NCBI GenBank assembly: GCA_963978545.1
Contig: OZ021732.1
Location: forward strand, 49,424,059 to 49,488,058
Length of the DNA stretch: 64,000 bases
DNA from: Linyphia triangularis
Lineage: Eukaryota; Arthropoda; Arachnida; Araneae; Linyphiidae
Direction of reading: 5' to 3'
The position numbers were made by a program, and so were the translations under genes. The notes under the pieces were generated by a model. That model ran no database searches. It was not told the DNA's origin and worked only from the letters and a program-made list of their open reading frames with translations. This document shows, piece after piece, positions 10,789 to 24,123 of the stretch. Position 1 is the stretch's first letter. The number at the start of each line of letters is the position of its first letter.

Positions 10789-12937
10789 ACATGTAGAAAT
10801 CAATTAAATTTCGAAGTCGTCCAATGGCACCAATTGAAATAAGAAACACATTGTTATCGATGCATCTTACTGCATTTTAATACCATTTTATTTTCAATAC
10901 ATTTCAAATTTTTTTCCAAATTGATTTTGAACTTATCTTGTGCTCTATGAAAGTACTAATACTAATGGGTTTTCAATTATTTTGCACGTCAGATAATCAA
11001 TATATAATGTTCACGTCTTTACTCTAATTAACTTGGGACAGCTGTCTCTTGTACATTTACAACATTCATTTCATTGATCTTAGCTTTTTATTTTTTACGT
11101 ATTTTTTTTTTCTTCTTGGCGAAAGGGAGGCAATCGCCTGGTAGATTGCAAAGTTATTATGTCGGTATTTCCAGGATCTAACTATAGACTGACACCTTCA
11201 GAGGCTACAATTTAATTATTTCTACTCTACAAACAAGTAAAGTAATAGAATAAATTATCTATAATTTTAAATGTTAGTTGATGGTTTCTTTGTGAAATAA
11301 TTTTGAAACGTACGTCAAAGTAGAGTCCTTGGATTGACAGATTAAGTTTCCAGGACAGATTAAAAAAAAAAAAAAGGCTTTAAAGCCTAACATATAGTCT
11401 TTTTTTCTACACAAAAATTTCACCGTGTGTGTTTTTCCGTCTCTCTTTTCTGTCTGACGTGATTTATTCATCACGTAACTTCAACTGCTAGTTTTAAAAC
11501 TCAATTCATTGCGAAGGTAAATCGCTCTCTACTCCCTTCGGGCAAGTGCGGCGTTGTTTGCTCATCAAATTGATTGATATAGAAGTGACGACGAGTTTAA
11601 GCAAAAATGAATTCAAATCCGACGGGATAAATGACGTCTGACGGAGTCGAGCTGCCATCGTACTTCTGCTCTCAACAGGTTGTTGTTTTCTTCTTGGACT
11701 TTCCGAATTGTGGGTGTAACCAAAGCAGTTTGCGCACTCAGAGTTCATCCAGGGATTTTAAATGGAAGGTTGATGAACCCTTTTAGGGAACACTGTTTTC
11801 TCGAGGTTAAATGTTGGCAAAGGAGTGCCGACTGAAAACGCGAACGAAAATGAAGTACTTTTGAACTATGCCCCGCAGCGCGATTTCGACCAACTAACAG
11901 ACGATACGGTAAATTAGAATCCTGGTTAAGTTTTTAAGCTGAGCAGAATCTAATAATGAGTTATGTCAGTAGACTTTGCCTATAGTTATCTTGTTCACTC
12001 CTCATTCTTCATTCTTGCTCTATCCATCAATGAAATTACTTACTATGCTAATTAAATTATAAAGTAATTCAAGTTTTATAGTTAAAGCGGCATCTATAAT
12101 AATTTTTGCGATTTATTATCGAAAATAAAAACTAAGGACTAAAATACTGAGAGTCTTTCAAACAGAAACGGCTAAATTCATTCTGGGTGGTAATTTAAGC
12201 ATGGGCATATGAATAATTTAAACTATTGAAATATCAGCTCAGTATAAAGCAATGTAGTATAAACCTCTATATAAACCAATATAATCTGAATTATGCGAAA
12301 AGCTGTTTTTATTATTGTCTTTATTTCTTTTATTTCAAATAGGTGGCTCCACCCCTGCTCTCTCCTAACATACGCATCACTGCGGTCGTCAGCTATGGGC
12401 TTCCTCCTTCGATCAGATTTAACAAATAACATTTAATGATAAATCATATTTCTTTATAACGCACAGTAGCACTGGCTTATCATTAAAAAAATTTAACAGA
12501 ACAAATTAATTGGCTGGAGATTTACTCTGCTTCCAGTACTCTGATCAGTTCATCAGTGATCTAATAGGATACTATGCATTCCATCGGGGAACTTTTTACT
12601 CACATCGACATCTCTAATTACAACCAATACTAATTACTGCTCCAAAAATATCATTGGAATTTGCATACTATTCGCATAAATTCCTTTCATTTCAAAATGC
12701 AGTTGAACAGTTTTTTTAGTAAGATTTCAATCGACACCTTGGAAAAGCTAAAAGAATGAATAAATAGTGTTGATCAGTCTTTTAGAGTCATTACCATTCG
12801 GAATAATTCGTTGAATACTTTAATGCGATGAGAACTGGAGTCTCTCATTGTAATTTGATGCATAAAATCAATAATTTACCCAATAAAACTATTTAAAATC
12901 TTACTTGTTATGAAAGTAAACTGCATTTTATTAAATA
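10789..12937. other. Stretch without a supported gene; one weak exon-like frame
   Basis: A 46-codon frame at 11777-11917 (+) lacks an ATG. It is rich in Asn, Glu and Asp and reads across an ACG|GTAAAT donor-like site at 11909. The minus-strand frame 11506-11748 has no motif. Neither is supported as a gene; the rest is AT-rich and I see no repeats in it. Confidence 0.35.
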
Positions 12938-14193
12938 CTAGCTGGATACCCGTGCGGCTTCGAGTTGCGGAGATCTGTCATTGGAGTATAGGTTCCAGCT
13001 TTTGGCGCTTCTTTCACAGGAAGGTTCATTGCTACGCAAAACCAAGCTCGCTTCGCTTTTTGAAAAGTTCATAATAAGCACAGACTTACTTAAATCGTTG
13101 AAAGGTTCATTGCTGTGTAAGCATAAGCTCGCATCATTCACTAGAAACTAATTGCTGCATGAACCCTTAACATTAGAAGCCTCTCACCTGTCAAGAAACA
13201 AAAACAAAACAAAAATTCCGCATTATGCAATAATTCATCACCCCTTTGAGAATATTTTAACCCGTTTTTAAGGGGGAAAAAATTAGAAGGCTAAAACTAC
13301 TTATATTGAAATATTCAGAGCTCTAGGCCTATTAGAAGTTGCCGTTTGTGAAAATACTAATTAAAAACAAATTAAAATTTTAACGTTCTTTTTATCAAAA
13401 GTCCACTTAGAAAGCCAAAACTACTTATGTTGAAAATTTCCAAAGTGTAGCCCAATTAGAAATCCTTTTGTAAAATATTTATTAGTTAATTTAAAAAAAG
13501 CTAATCAAACTTTTGATATTTTTTTTGTCAATAGTCCAATTAGAAGGCCAAAACTACTTATGTTGAAAATGTCAGAGCTGTAGCCCTATTACATATCGTT
13601 TTGTGAAATATTTATTAATTAATTAAAAAAACTAAACTAAATTTTAAAATTCTGTTTTTTAAATGACCATTTAGAAGGCCAAGACTACTTATGTTGAAAA
13701 TTTCAGATCTGTAGCCAAATTAGATATTGTTTTGTGAAATATTTATTAATTAATTAAAAAAATTAATTTAAAAAAAAACTAATCAAAATTTAACTTTCTG
13801 TTTTTCACAAGGTCCAATTTAAACGCTAAAATTACTTAGTTGAAAATTTCAGAGCTGTAGACAAATTAAAAGTCGTTTTGTAAAAAAATGTGTTAGTTAA
13901 TTAAGAAAATTAATTAAAATTTTAATATTCTGTTTTGCAAACCCAATTAGAAGGCTAAAAGTACTTATGTTGAAAATTTCAGAGCTGTACCTCAATTTGA
14001 AGTCACTTGGTAAAAAAAAAAATTAACAAAATTAATTAAAAAAGAACTAATTAAAATTTTAATAACCTGTTTGCCATATGTACATTTCGAAGGCCAACAC
14101 TACTTATATTGAAAATTTACGAGCTCTATTCCAATTTTAAGTAGCTTTCTATAGATCCACAGAGAGACGTACAGCTTGTTTTATTATTATAGA
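12938..14193 (-). mobile_element. Helitron-like element, family A (complete, minus strand)
   Basis: Read on the minus strand it starts TCTATAATAATAAAACAAGC (ending at 14193) and finishes ...GCACGGGTATCCAGCTAG (12938) before a T. That 3' end (GCCGCACGGGTATCCAGCTAG-like) is a textbook Helitron terminus. About seven of the ~140-bp units are inside. No Rep/helicase coding. Confidence 0.72.
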
Positions 14194-14950
14194 CTAGTTG
14201 AATACACGTATTTCGCTTTTAAATTTTACCATGTGCAATTTTTTAGTAAGCTGCGTGGCCCCGCTTTGCGGATATCCGTCATCGTTTTGTCAAATATTTA
14301 TTAATTAATTAAAAAAAGCTAATAAAATTTTTGATATTTTGTTTGTCAATAGTCCAATTAGAAGGCCAAAACTACTTATGTTGAAAATTTCAGAACTGTA
14401 GTCGAATTAGAAATCGTTTTGTAAAATATTTATTTATTAATTAAAAATTAATTAAAAAAAAGCTAATCAAAATTTCGATATTTTTTTTGTCTATAGTCCA
14501 ATTAGAAGACCAAATCTACTTACGTTGAAAATATCAGAGCCATAGTCCTATTAAAAATCGTTTGGTAAAATATTTGTTAATTAATTTTAAAAAAAGGAAT
14601 GAAAATTTTCACATTCTTTTAGTCAAAAGTCCAATTAGAACGCTAAAACTACTTATGTTGAAAATTTCAGAACCGTAGCCCTATTAGAAATCGTTTTGTA
14701 AAATATTTATTAATTAATTAAAAAAGAACTAAATAAAAATCTGAAATTCGGTTTTTTAAAAGTCCAATTAGCAGGCCAAAACTACTTATGTTGAAAATTT
14801 CAGAGTTGTAGCCCTATTAGAAATCGTTTTCTAAAATATTTGTTAATTCATTTTTAAAAAAATAATAATTAAAAAAAAAATCAAACTTTTAATATTCTAT
14901 TTTTCAGAACTACAATTAGAAGGCTAGAACTACTTAATCGAAAATTTCAG
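14194..14950 (-). mobile_element. Helitron-like element, family A (5'-truncated, minus strand)
   Basis: The minus-strand 3' end ...CGTGTATTCAACTAG abuts, without spacer, the 5' TC of the neighbouring copy at 14193. Inside are the ~140-bp units. Similarity stops near 14950, so the 5' TC end is lost. This is the second head-to-tail pair of the family in the window. Confidence 0.62.
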
Positions 14951-15513
14951 AGCTGTATATTAATACTAATTACTCTATAATGCATTTTTTAAACATAATT
15001 AAGCATTCATCAAGTTTAAATCGATACCTTAGAACAAGAGGGTTACAGCTTAAATTATTTGGATATAAAAATTTAAATACTTAATTAGGACAGTCAAATA
15101 TGAACTTCTAAGTGGTTTAATACGTATAAGTTTATAAACATACCAATGGGAAAAGATCAAAAGAAATACGATTTGAAGGTCTCCTAGAAAATGTAAAGGG
15201 GTAGCCCGGGATATTCAGTAATCATGCTCTGTTTACATCCCGAATTTTCCCACAATTTATAGATCTCAGTCAACCCAAAATACAATAATTCGCAATAACT
15301 TAACAAAACTATTTATGCCAAGTGGCATTGAAATTTACATATAAGAAATTCATGCTAAGTATGTAAATTATATTTTGGCTTTGACCTACTTATTAAGTAG
15401 TACTTAAATACTTAGAGAAGAGATATTCCAAAATATTGCTAATCATGATCACAACTAAATCAGTTGTTGCTAAAGTTTGACCTTTGATAGAAACAGATGA
15501 AGTATTTTACACC

Positions 15514-15728
<215 letters not shown>

Positions 15729-16849
15729 TCATAAAATTATTATTATTATTATTACTATTATTAATAGTTAATATTTTTCTTCTTATCATTATTTATTAAT
15801 TATAGCTGTTATTATTGCTGCTGTTATTACTATTTTTTTTTTTTTTAATTGTTGTGGTTGTTATTTTTATTGATATATTTACTGTAAATTCATGCATGAT
15901 GCCTGCAAATGAGACCAGAATTCTAAGGGAAAATAACGCTAAGGACTAAACTGCCATATGTTGCCAAATTATGCAACGCATTACTAAATATATGTTGTGG
16001 GATATGGGAAACCAGCACCAAATGGTTTGTATCGTGCGAAAAATCTCCACTACACCGCTCCACTAAGCAACGACTATTTCTTTCCTTCATTTTTACATCC
16101 GAAATATTGCCACTTCCGCGTCTCGGTCATCAGTTCGCTAAATGGATGTGAACTTCGAAATGGATATAAACTTGATATCTAAAGAGTTGCATTTCATTTT
16201 ATATTTTACCTCGCTCCAATGATGACAGGTTACTATTTTTTTTTCACCACACAGCATGCTTATTTTTTGCGCTAAAACGGGTTTCTAAAGTAGGATAAGA
16301 AAATCTTTTTTTTTTAGTGCAAATACTGCATTGATAAGAAAGAATTGAGTTTCATTTCATTTGCGGTTGAAAGAATCGCTTGGAATAAAATTATCCGATC
16401 AAATTATTCTAAAAGAACAAAAAATAAGTGTTTTTTCAAATGGGAAAAGAGAAAACGAACATTTATTTCCCAGACTGGAAATTTGTGCTGCTTCTTTAAT
16501 GGAGTTTACAAAATTGAGCCAAGTCCTTGACACTGAATACAAATCAAATCTTCGAATAAGAAGTGTTGAAAAGCAATTTCCGATGATATTTAAAAGCCAA
16601 AAATTTTTTTTAAATATTTTAATCATAACTTTTTTTTTGCAAGGTAGATATTGGAAATAATGGGAATTCTCTCTCTACGTAATTTTCCTGTATATAATTG
16701 TAAATAGTATACATAATTCTTTTAAAGTTCTATTTTCTTAAATTAATTTGTTAGTGGCGATAATACAGACTCAAAAAAATGTTGATAGCGACTATGATTT
16801 AATCAAGAAATTTCACGATTATTCTGCACGTTCTGATCACTAGATAGAT

Positions 16850-17425
<576 letters not shown>

Positions 17426-17848
17426 CTCGGCCATCTTGATTGAGGAGGACCGCCGACTCATTGATATATACTAAACATGTAAATAAAGATATTGAAAAAT
17501 ACAGCACAATAATAAAATTTAAACAACATTAATGTCTTGAAGATCACAATGTGTAGTTCTTAAAAATTTAAAGTCTGTGGAAAAAGTTCTTGCACCATGA
17601 AAAGTTTGTAGAAAGGGGGAAAAAAAGTCTCTCTTTAAAAAGTTTGTGTGAAAGAAAAAAAAATCTTCTTTCAAAAGTCCATAAAAAGAAAAAAAAAGTA
17701 TTTTCTTTAAAAAGTTTGTGTGATGGAAAAAAAAGTCTCTCCTTTCAAAAGTTCATAAAAAGAAAAAAAAATCTTCTTTCAAAAGTCCATAAAAAGAAAA
17801 AAAAAGTCTCTTCTGTAAAAAGTTCTTGTAAAAGAAAATTGAAGAAAC
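17426..17848 (-). repeat. A/T-rich repetitive tail of the LTR element
   Basis: Imperfect tandem units on the plus strand alternate AAAAAGTTTGTGTG, GAAAAAAAAATCTTC, TTTCAAAAGTCCATAAAAAG and similar. They fill 17585-17840 between the ORF stop and the 3' LTR. The plus-strand frame over this area is Lys/Ser-rich because of the repeat and is not a gene. Confidence 0.7.
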
Positions 17849-18976
17849 TTAAGTGTCTTCCCAGCACTTCATCATAAAGATTAATATTTTAGCTACTAAA
17901 AGTTCACGAAAAACAATCTGCATAAATCTTTGAATAGCAGACGGTGAGTTGCATAAGTCATAAGTAGTTTCGGAAATTATTCCATCGATGTATTTTGGCT
18001 TGAAGACTGGAGTTTCAACTGGTAGGAAAAGCTTCATTTGAAAATTTGTACTTTCCATTTTCTTTGGTTTGTAAATCTTGACCTTATTCATAACAGTATT
18101 CCGTAAATTATCTTCGTTAATGTGCAAGAAATCCGCTTCGCTTAAACTCACGCTATCCCCAATCGTAAACAGAAAAAAATTCTCTTCTGTTTGTTTCCAT
18201 GCTCCACGTGTTTCAATTTGTTTACATTCTGGACCATGTGCTTCTGCTGGTTGGCTTTTTTCTAAGTCTTCTGTTACAACACACACTTCATCGAGATCTT
18301 CCAATGATCGTTCATCTTTTCTCATGGGGACATTAAGCCCCGCCCCCATCAACGAAGAACTTATTTTTTCCGTTGGGTTATCCTTTGTATGACCTTGACA
18401 CGTGTCATTTTGCGTTTCAGGAATCGGAAGGATTTGCGAAGTATTTAAAATTTCGTTATTTCTTCCTGCAGGAAAAGTGATATATTCCTCCTTTTTTAAA
18501 GCAACATAGCATTTTTTTCCCGTGTCAATCGGAAATGGGTCTTTTGTTTTTATGCTTTCGTTTACATTAGTTGGTGTTATTGAGTTAGCACAAATAATAT
18601 CAGAGGGTTCTGCAGTTACTGGAATTTGGATTTTGTTCTTTAAATGATCTAGTTTAATTTTAGCATCTAACTGTGCAAGTTTAATTTTTTCGATTTCATT
18701 CTTAATTTTTTCGATTTCTTTTTGCTTTTCGTTCTTATCATCTTCGATTTGCTTTAGTTTTTCATTAGCCTCTTGGGTTTTTCTATCCTCCTCTTGGGTT
18801 TTTCTTTCCTCTACAACTGTTGTTATTAAATCTTTAACGAAATCTGGATCTTCAACGAAAATTTCACTTTTTTCAATTAAGTTTTTTAATTTTAGAATTG
18901 TGGCACCATCCGGTACAACGATATCTAACTCAGCGGCGACAACTGCGAGATCTTGCTTTCTGATATTTTTAAACAT
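17849..18976 (-). CDS. Collapsed gag-pol polyprotein of an LTR retrotransposon (375 aa)
   Basis: The start is MFKNIRKQDLAVVAAELDIV. Residues 1-45 resemble a SAP-type helical domain, and residues about 50-120 are a Glu/Lys-rich coiled coil (EKIKNEIEKIKLAQLDAKIK), as at the Gag start of spider Ty3/gypsy polyproteins. The middle has no zinc knuckle and no DTG/DSG protease motif. Near the end, NFQMKLFLPVETPVF resembles the segment just before reverse transcriptase, and LCNSPSAIQRFMQIVF resembles the RT block usually written GLxNAPATFQRxM. The following YxDD region is absent; the frame ends KCWEDT. I read this as an internally deleted gag-pol whose frame stayed open, not an active polymerase. It could still be a particle protein used in trans. 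Confidence 0.75.
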   Translation of the reverse strand: MFKNIRKQDLAVVAAELDIVVPDGATILKLKNLIEKSEIFVEDPDFVKDLITTVVEERKTQEEDRKTQEANEKLKQIEDDKNEKQKEIEKIKNEIEKIKLAQLDAKIKLDHLKNKIQIPVTAEPSDIICANSITPTNVNESIKTKDPFPIDTGKKCYVALKKEEYITFPAGRNNEILNTSQILPIPETQNDTCQGHTKDNPTEKISSSLMGAGLNVPMRKDERSLEDLDEVCVVTEDLEKSQPAEAHGPECKQIETRGAWKQTEENFFLFTIGDSVSLSEADFLHINEDNLRNTVMNKVKIYKPKKMESTNFQMKLFLPVETPVFKPKYIDGIISETTYDLCNSPSAIQRFMQIVFRELLVAKILIFMMKCWEDT

Positions 18977-19740
18977 AATTATAATAAGATGGATCCTACC
19001 TGCGTTTCTTGATTTTACTTCGCTTTTGGAGCTGTATCCGTTTTATGTTGTTGCTCTTTCGAAGAGTACTCGTTGCTTCTGGTTTCTGGTTCGTAGTAGT
19101 TGGTCGATGTGGAATAACTTTGCTGACTTCGTAGAACTTCTGCTTGACGGCTGAAGTTGGTCGATGTGGAATAACTTTGCTGACTTCGTAGAACTTCTGC
19201 TTGACGGCTGAAGTGGGACTTGTTCGGCGAAGCGACAGTGTTGTGGTTGCAGGTTCGAGTTGGCTCAGGATTCTGTATTCTTGCTGGCTATGTGGAATAA
19301 CGATGTTAGCTTCGTTGAACTTCTGCTTGACGGCTGAAGTGGGACTTGTTCGGCGAAGCGACAGTGTTGTAGTTGTAGGTTCGATTTGGCTCAGGATTCT
19401 GGATTCTTGCTGGCTATGTGGAATAACGATGTTAGCTTCGTTGAACTTCTGCTTGACGGCTGAAGTGGGACTTGTTCGGCGAAGCGAGTGTTATGCAGTT
19501 GTATAATGACGACGCTGGTTGAAGAGTTTTCCTTTTATTTGTAGATTCCACTGGTGGTCGCTGACTGCTGCGGTAATTCGTGAAGAGGATTTTGGTTTGA
19601 CCTCTGGATGCGTAGAAGTAAAAAATTTTTTTCGTGAAGAGGATTTTGGTTTGACCTCTGTATGCGTGGAAGTAAAGGTTTTTTTTTTTTCGTGAAGAGG
19701 ATTTTGGTTTGACCTCTGGATGCGTGGAAGTGCAGTTTTT
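18977..19740 (-). repeat. Leader of the LTR element with two tandem-repeat arrays
   Basis: At 19140-19490 a ~130-bp unit (GAACTTCTGCTTGACGGCTG ... TTGTTCGGCGAAGCG ... GCTCAGGATTCTG) occurs about 2.5 times, preceded by a shorter variant. At 19576-19735 a ~60-bp unit (CGTGAAGAGGATTTTGGTTT GACC...) occurs three times, separated by growing T-runs. Together they form the 5' untranslated leader between primer site and ORF. Confidence 0.8.
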
Positions 19741-19744
19741 TAAA

Positions 19745-19885
19745 TGTTGTATGATCGCGGGTAAAAAGCACGGCTGTATGATCGCGGGTAAAAAGCACGG
19801 CGAGCCATGTTGTATGATCGCGGGTAAAAAGCACGGCGAGCCCCCATGTTGTATGGTCGCGGGTAAAAAGCACGGCGAGCCCCCA
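19745..19885 (-). repeat. Tandem copies of the LTR-end plus primer-binding-site unit
   Basis: There are four units of 39, 39, 33 and 30 bp (19847-19885, 19808-19846, 19775-19807, 19745-19774). The full unit on the plus strand is TGTTGTATGATCGCGGGTAA + AAAGCACGGCGAGCCCCCA. Its first ten bases equal the inner end of the LTR, and its last ten are the primer-binding sequence. The copy touching the LTR is the functional site. Confidence 0.85.
19876..19885 (-). promoter_or_regulatory. Putative tRNA primer-binding site
   Basis: TGGGGGCTCG lies immediately downstream of the 5' LTR in element orientation. From recalled tRNA sequences, the 3' end of animal tRNA-Pro (…CGAGCCCCCA) pairs with these ten bases; pairing then breaks. 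The start TGG is what every tRNA CCA end requires. Confidence 0.65.
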
Positions 19886-20102
19886 TGTTGTATGATGAAG
19901 GGGTAAAAGTGAAAGAGGCCAATTAAATGGACAGCAGGTTTATTCGTGCATTAGATAGAAATAGGTTCTTAAACCCAAACTAGGAGCGGCGACTTCCACG
20001 TCCGTTCACCTCCACACCTTCGATCATACTGTCTCTCTGGCGACGAAGTCGCCGCTAGGGGATTACATAAGCAGCGCCCTCTACATCACACTGGGGATAA
20101 CA
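19886..20102 (-). repeat. 5' LTR (217 bp)
   Basis: Identical by eye to 17209-17425. The inner edge is followed by the primer-binding site; the outer edge abuts TACATATA microsatellite DNA. Confidence 0.9.
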
Positions 20103-20128
20103 TACATATATATATATATATATATTAA

Positions 20129-21072
20129 TTCAATTATCATAAATTAAGACGTAAATTGAAGAATTGAAGGGACGAAATGCACGGGTTGAGAGGGAGATAT
20201 AATTTTAAATTGGTGAAATAGCCGAAATAGCCAATTCTTTCTTTAATTTTATGAGATTATGTAAAATCCTTGGTCTTGGCAACTTAGTGAAGGAAAACAC
20301 AATTCAGATAAAATACTTTTTTCTAAGAATTTGCACAAAAAGCCGCAATATTTGACTATCCTAAATTTCATAACATCATTAATCGGCATGCCAAATGACA
20401 GCGTTTGAATTTAATTCACTTCTTTATAAATTAAAATGTTTAAACTTAAATGAATTTTCATGAAAAGAATGAATAAATTATTTGGTTCCTTGAATATTAA
20501 TGGTTATTTCTTACAAAAATCGGTTAATTTTAGTAAAATATAAGCACAAATTATTTCAAATTAAGAAATTATACATAGCTCAAATCAATGCATTTTTATA
20601 TTTATTGTTAAGAAGAGTACTTTTTACGAAAACATTACAAAATTTTTTTAAGTAAAGATTGAAATATTTTTGTAAAATTTTAATTATTATTTAATGGACA
20701 ATGAAAAGGAATATCAAAGTATTTATAACGTCCATGTATTATGAGTAAACCTTCATAACGTCAGGTATTTAGAATATAATTCGAAATAATAATTAATTAG
20801 AATATTCAGTTGCTCCAGCTTTCATCATGGGTGAAGAACATTTTACCGAATTCAGGGACCAATATTTAACACACCTATTATACACTTGTCCTATCATTTT
20901 ATGTTATTTCTAACTATAAAAATGTTAAAACACAATTTTAGATACGCTTTCTATTTTTAAGAATAAGAAGAATATTTTTATATTAGCTAAACTATATACA
21001 ACTCAAAAACTTGACCCTTTATAATTTTGATGAGAAAGAGACGAAATCGGTTTGAATTTTGCACAAGAACAT

Positions 21073-21111
<39 letters not shown>

Positions 21112-23129
21112 GCGCCTTATTGAAACCATAGCTGTTTGTAAATACGAAAACTCTTCAAACAAAACTACTGGACACTTTATTCTGACACATTTTAATGTTG
21201 TTAAATTTGACCATTTGCCTGCTTCTTGTTAATTTTAATCGAGCGTGGCAGATTACTGGAACATGGTCAAACACTGGTTATTTTATCCGACGGGTTTTTG
21301 AATTACAGTATTGTAATCGTGTCCTTTTGATCTATAAATATTTGAGATAGCTTTCAAGTTGATAGTTTAATTGGTCGGAGTTGTTACTTCTTTTGTATCT
21401 TTTTCAATGAGAGAAAAGTTGTATTTCAAATCTATATATTGAGTCAATAATAACTTAACGAATAGATAAAATTGATCTCAAGCTTTAAATTCGATACTAT
21501 TTAGCTGTTATTGAGCACAAAATGGTCTTTGAGCCTTATACAAAGACAACCAATCCAGTTGGTCAAAAGTACCGTATTCTAAAGTGGACTAGTTTTCTCC
21601 ATAGCGTTGACATCTTGTTTCCTGCGCTTATAAAATACCACTTCAAACCATAAAGCAACTTCTGAAGCCTTTGAGGGAATTGTGATGGGCTACGAACAAA
21701 AGACCTCATTTACAGTTGAAGAGAAATCGAAGAGTTTATTCTTTTCAGAGGGTAAATTTATATGCTGGTAAGATGGACGATTTTTCCCCCGCGTCCGACT
21801 CAAAGAACAGACGACCCTTTTTTATATACACATTGGAGATCCGGAACAAAAGATCGTTTGATAATGCAAAGTGGGGGGCTTTGTGAGAGTTTCTTTCGAA
21901 CAATGCACAAAAAGGGTATTATTCAGGAATTGAAGTGAAGTGGGAGTGTCATTGACACGGACCTTTAATTCGGACAGAGAACAATTATTTTACGTTTGAA
22001 ATTCATCTCCGACGGTAACGATTTATTCCAAGGAATTTTTTACTGTGTTTTAATTGGTAGGATTATTTGAACGTTTTATATCAATGATGATAAATCGATT
22101 TTATTTTCTGGTATACATTAATAAGATCTACTTAATGATTCTTTGTGTGTTTGCTTTTTGTGATAAATTAAGTCATCGGATGCTTCAAAGCAAAAATGTT
22201 TTAAGCTTATAAAACTTATTATTCGTTCTTATTTATTTTCAACAGACGATGTATTATATGAAATTAAATCGTTGGGATATTGCTCAATAGCAAGTTGAGT
22301 TGAATTGGAAATTCGTTCTGAAATCAAAATAATGCAAAACAATGCTTGAAAATAGGGTAGTGCAATTTAGTTTATGTTTATTCTGCAACCAATTTAAACG
22401 AGTATGATTTAAAAATAACTTTAAAAAGTATTCTATTAAAGATTGTTGGTCCAATAGTTTTTTTAGTTTAAGTTGGTTAACGTTATGTGTAGCTTAATAT
22501 TGTACAACGAATGCTCACGCACTTCAATACTATTATAGAATGCTATTAAAAAGGCGATAGAAAATGAAAACATTAGTCATTGTTTGATAACTTTTTTGGT
22601 TCCATTAATTGGGAGCCAAATCAAATTAAATCAAAAAATTATGAAACAAAAGTAACATCAATCTGATACTTTAAAGCATTACGGAGGAATGTACCACGTT
22701 TCAACAATTTGCATATTAATTTGCTACATGTTTTCTTGCATAGTGTAGCCACATATTCAAATTTTCATGATTGTAAGAATAACCAGAGAATAATAAAAAT
22801 TAAAAAAAAAAAAAAAAAAATGAAATAGTATATTACTTTTTTACACAATTTTTTTTAGATGACAAGGATGGATAATTTTAATCAGGAAATTGTTTTAACA
22901 ACGAATAATTATTTTCTTTTTCCTAGTTGTTGTTTATAAATGAAAAGAGTCGATAGGTTTATTTAAATTCAGACATTTTTGAAAACTATTATTCGTTGTT
23001 TAGTCCTTCGTAGTGAATATTGTTATTATTCTTCTGTAATCTGCACTAAATCAATTATTTAAAATTTTCTACACAATATCTAAAATAGGCAACGAAATAA
23101 CTTTCAATTACTCTATAATATTGGTCATT
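20129..23129. other. AT-rich stretch without a supported gene
   Basis: No ORF above chance, no terminal repeats and no dispersed repeat recognised. It has poly-T at 21076-21106 and poly-A at 22801-22819. The 21650-22000 part is less AT-biased and could be untranslated or regulatory DNA; I cannot assign it. Confidence 0.4.
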
Positions 23130-23765
23130 GAATTAAAATTAGATATGGTGTTATTTACTGTTTTCATATTTTCACTCAATTAAATGAAAATGGCCAGTTT
23201 GGCGAAATTTTTGGCAATAATTTTTGCATGGATAAAATTGACGATGTTATTCGATCGACATTACATTATCCTTTCTTTTGCTTGAAACAGAAAAAAATCA
23301 ATCGTTGATGGATGATGCTCAAAGGCAGAGAGCTTTTTGTTAAAGGCTCTCGTTTTCTCGTTTACTATTTTATCACTTTTCCATAGGAATTTTGGAGATA
23401 GGGACGATTAAACATCTTAAGAGGCACAGAAATATTAATCAAAATCGTTAGAGCCGTTTTTTAACAATTGCTGAAAGGTATGATTTTTTCATGATTTTTA
23501 ATGATTTCAACCTTATGCGCATGCGTGATTTTGACGAAAATCTTAATGGTTGGTCCCATGACCACCACTAACCCACATTCCAAAATGAACATCGTAGGTC
23601 AATTTATTTGGAAGTTATTCGGACCACGTACACACAGACAGGCATTTATACTAGACTACTTTTCTAAAATCAGGGTGTTCCAAAACGTAAAAAAATACAA
23701 AAAAAAAAAAAAAAAAAAATTCTTTTTGATAGAATACTATACTTTCATTACCCTATGTAAACATA
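23130..23765 (+). repeat. Dispersed repeat R1, copy c (near full length)
   Basis: This carries all R1 blocks in plus order: GGCCAGTTTGGCGAAATTTT, AATCGTTGATGGATGATGCT, ATCAAAATCGTTAGAGCC, TTATGCGCATGCGTG, GGTCCCATGACCACC, the poly-A tract and TACTTTCATTACCCTATG. The 89-codon frame at 23501 is repeat sequence, not a gene. Confidence 0.65.
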
Positions 23766-24123
23766 TCTGAATGTTCATTATTTAGCAAGATATGACATAT
23801 TTGGCAATCAGATTTAGTTCAACTCATTCAAAGTCGATTTTTAATAGTTTCGGCCATTTTTGTCCCGGAAGACTAGGTAATTCACGATCTGCTAACATTT
23901 CTCTACATTCTATAAAATATTTAGAATGATGTTTGATGAGGTACCTAAACTTGCAATCGCCTCTCGGACTATAAGAGAATATCAACAAGAATTTTGAAAA
24001 TGCTACCAAACTCTAATTTTAATGCACTCTATAGAGTATAATAATGACCAGCAGTTTCTACTGTTGGATAGAGAACAGAGAGATTGTTTTCTCTAAAAAC
24101 ATAAAATATCAATAATTCTCTAA

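Noticed and set aside
17590..17877. 95-aa Lys/Ser-rich plus-strand ORF
   Set aside because: Lies in the degenerate tandem tail of the LTR element, antisense to it; composition comes from the repeat.
19201..19922. Repetitive ORFs on both strands (e.g. CCMIAGKKHGEP repeats, LPRIQRSNQNPLHE repeats)
   Set aside because: Reading frames across the leader minisatellites and the duplicated primer-site units; the periodicity is nucleotide-level and they are not conserved as protein.
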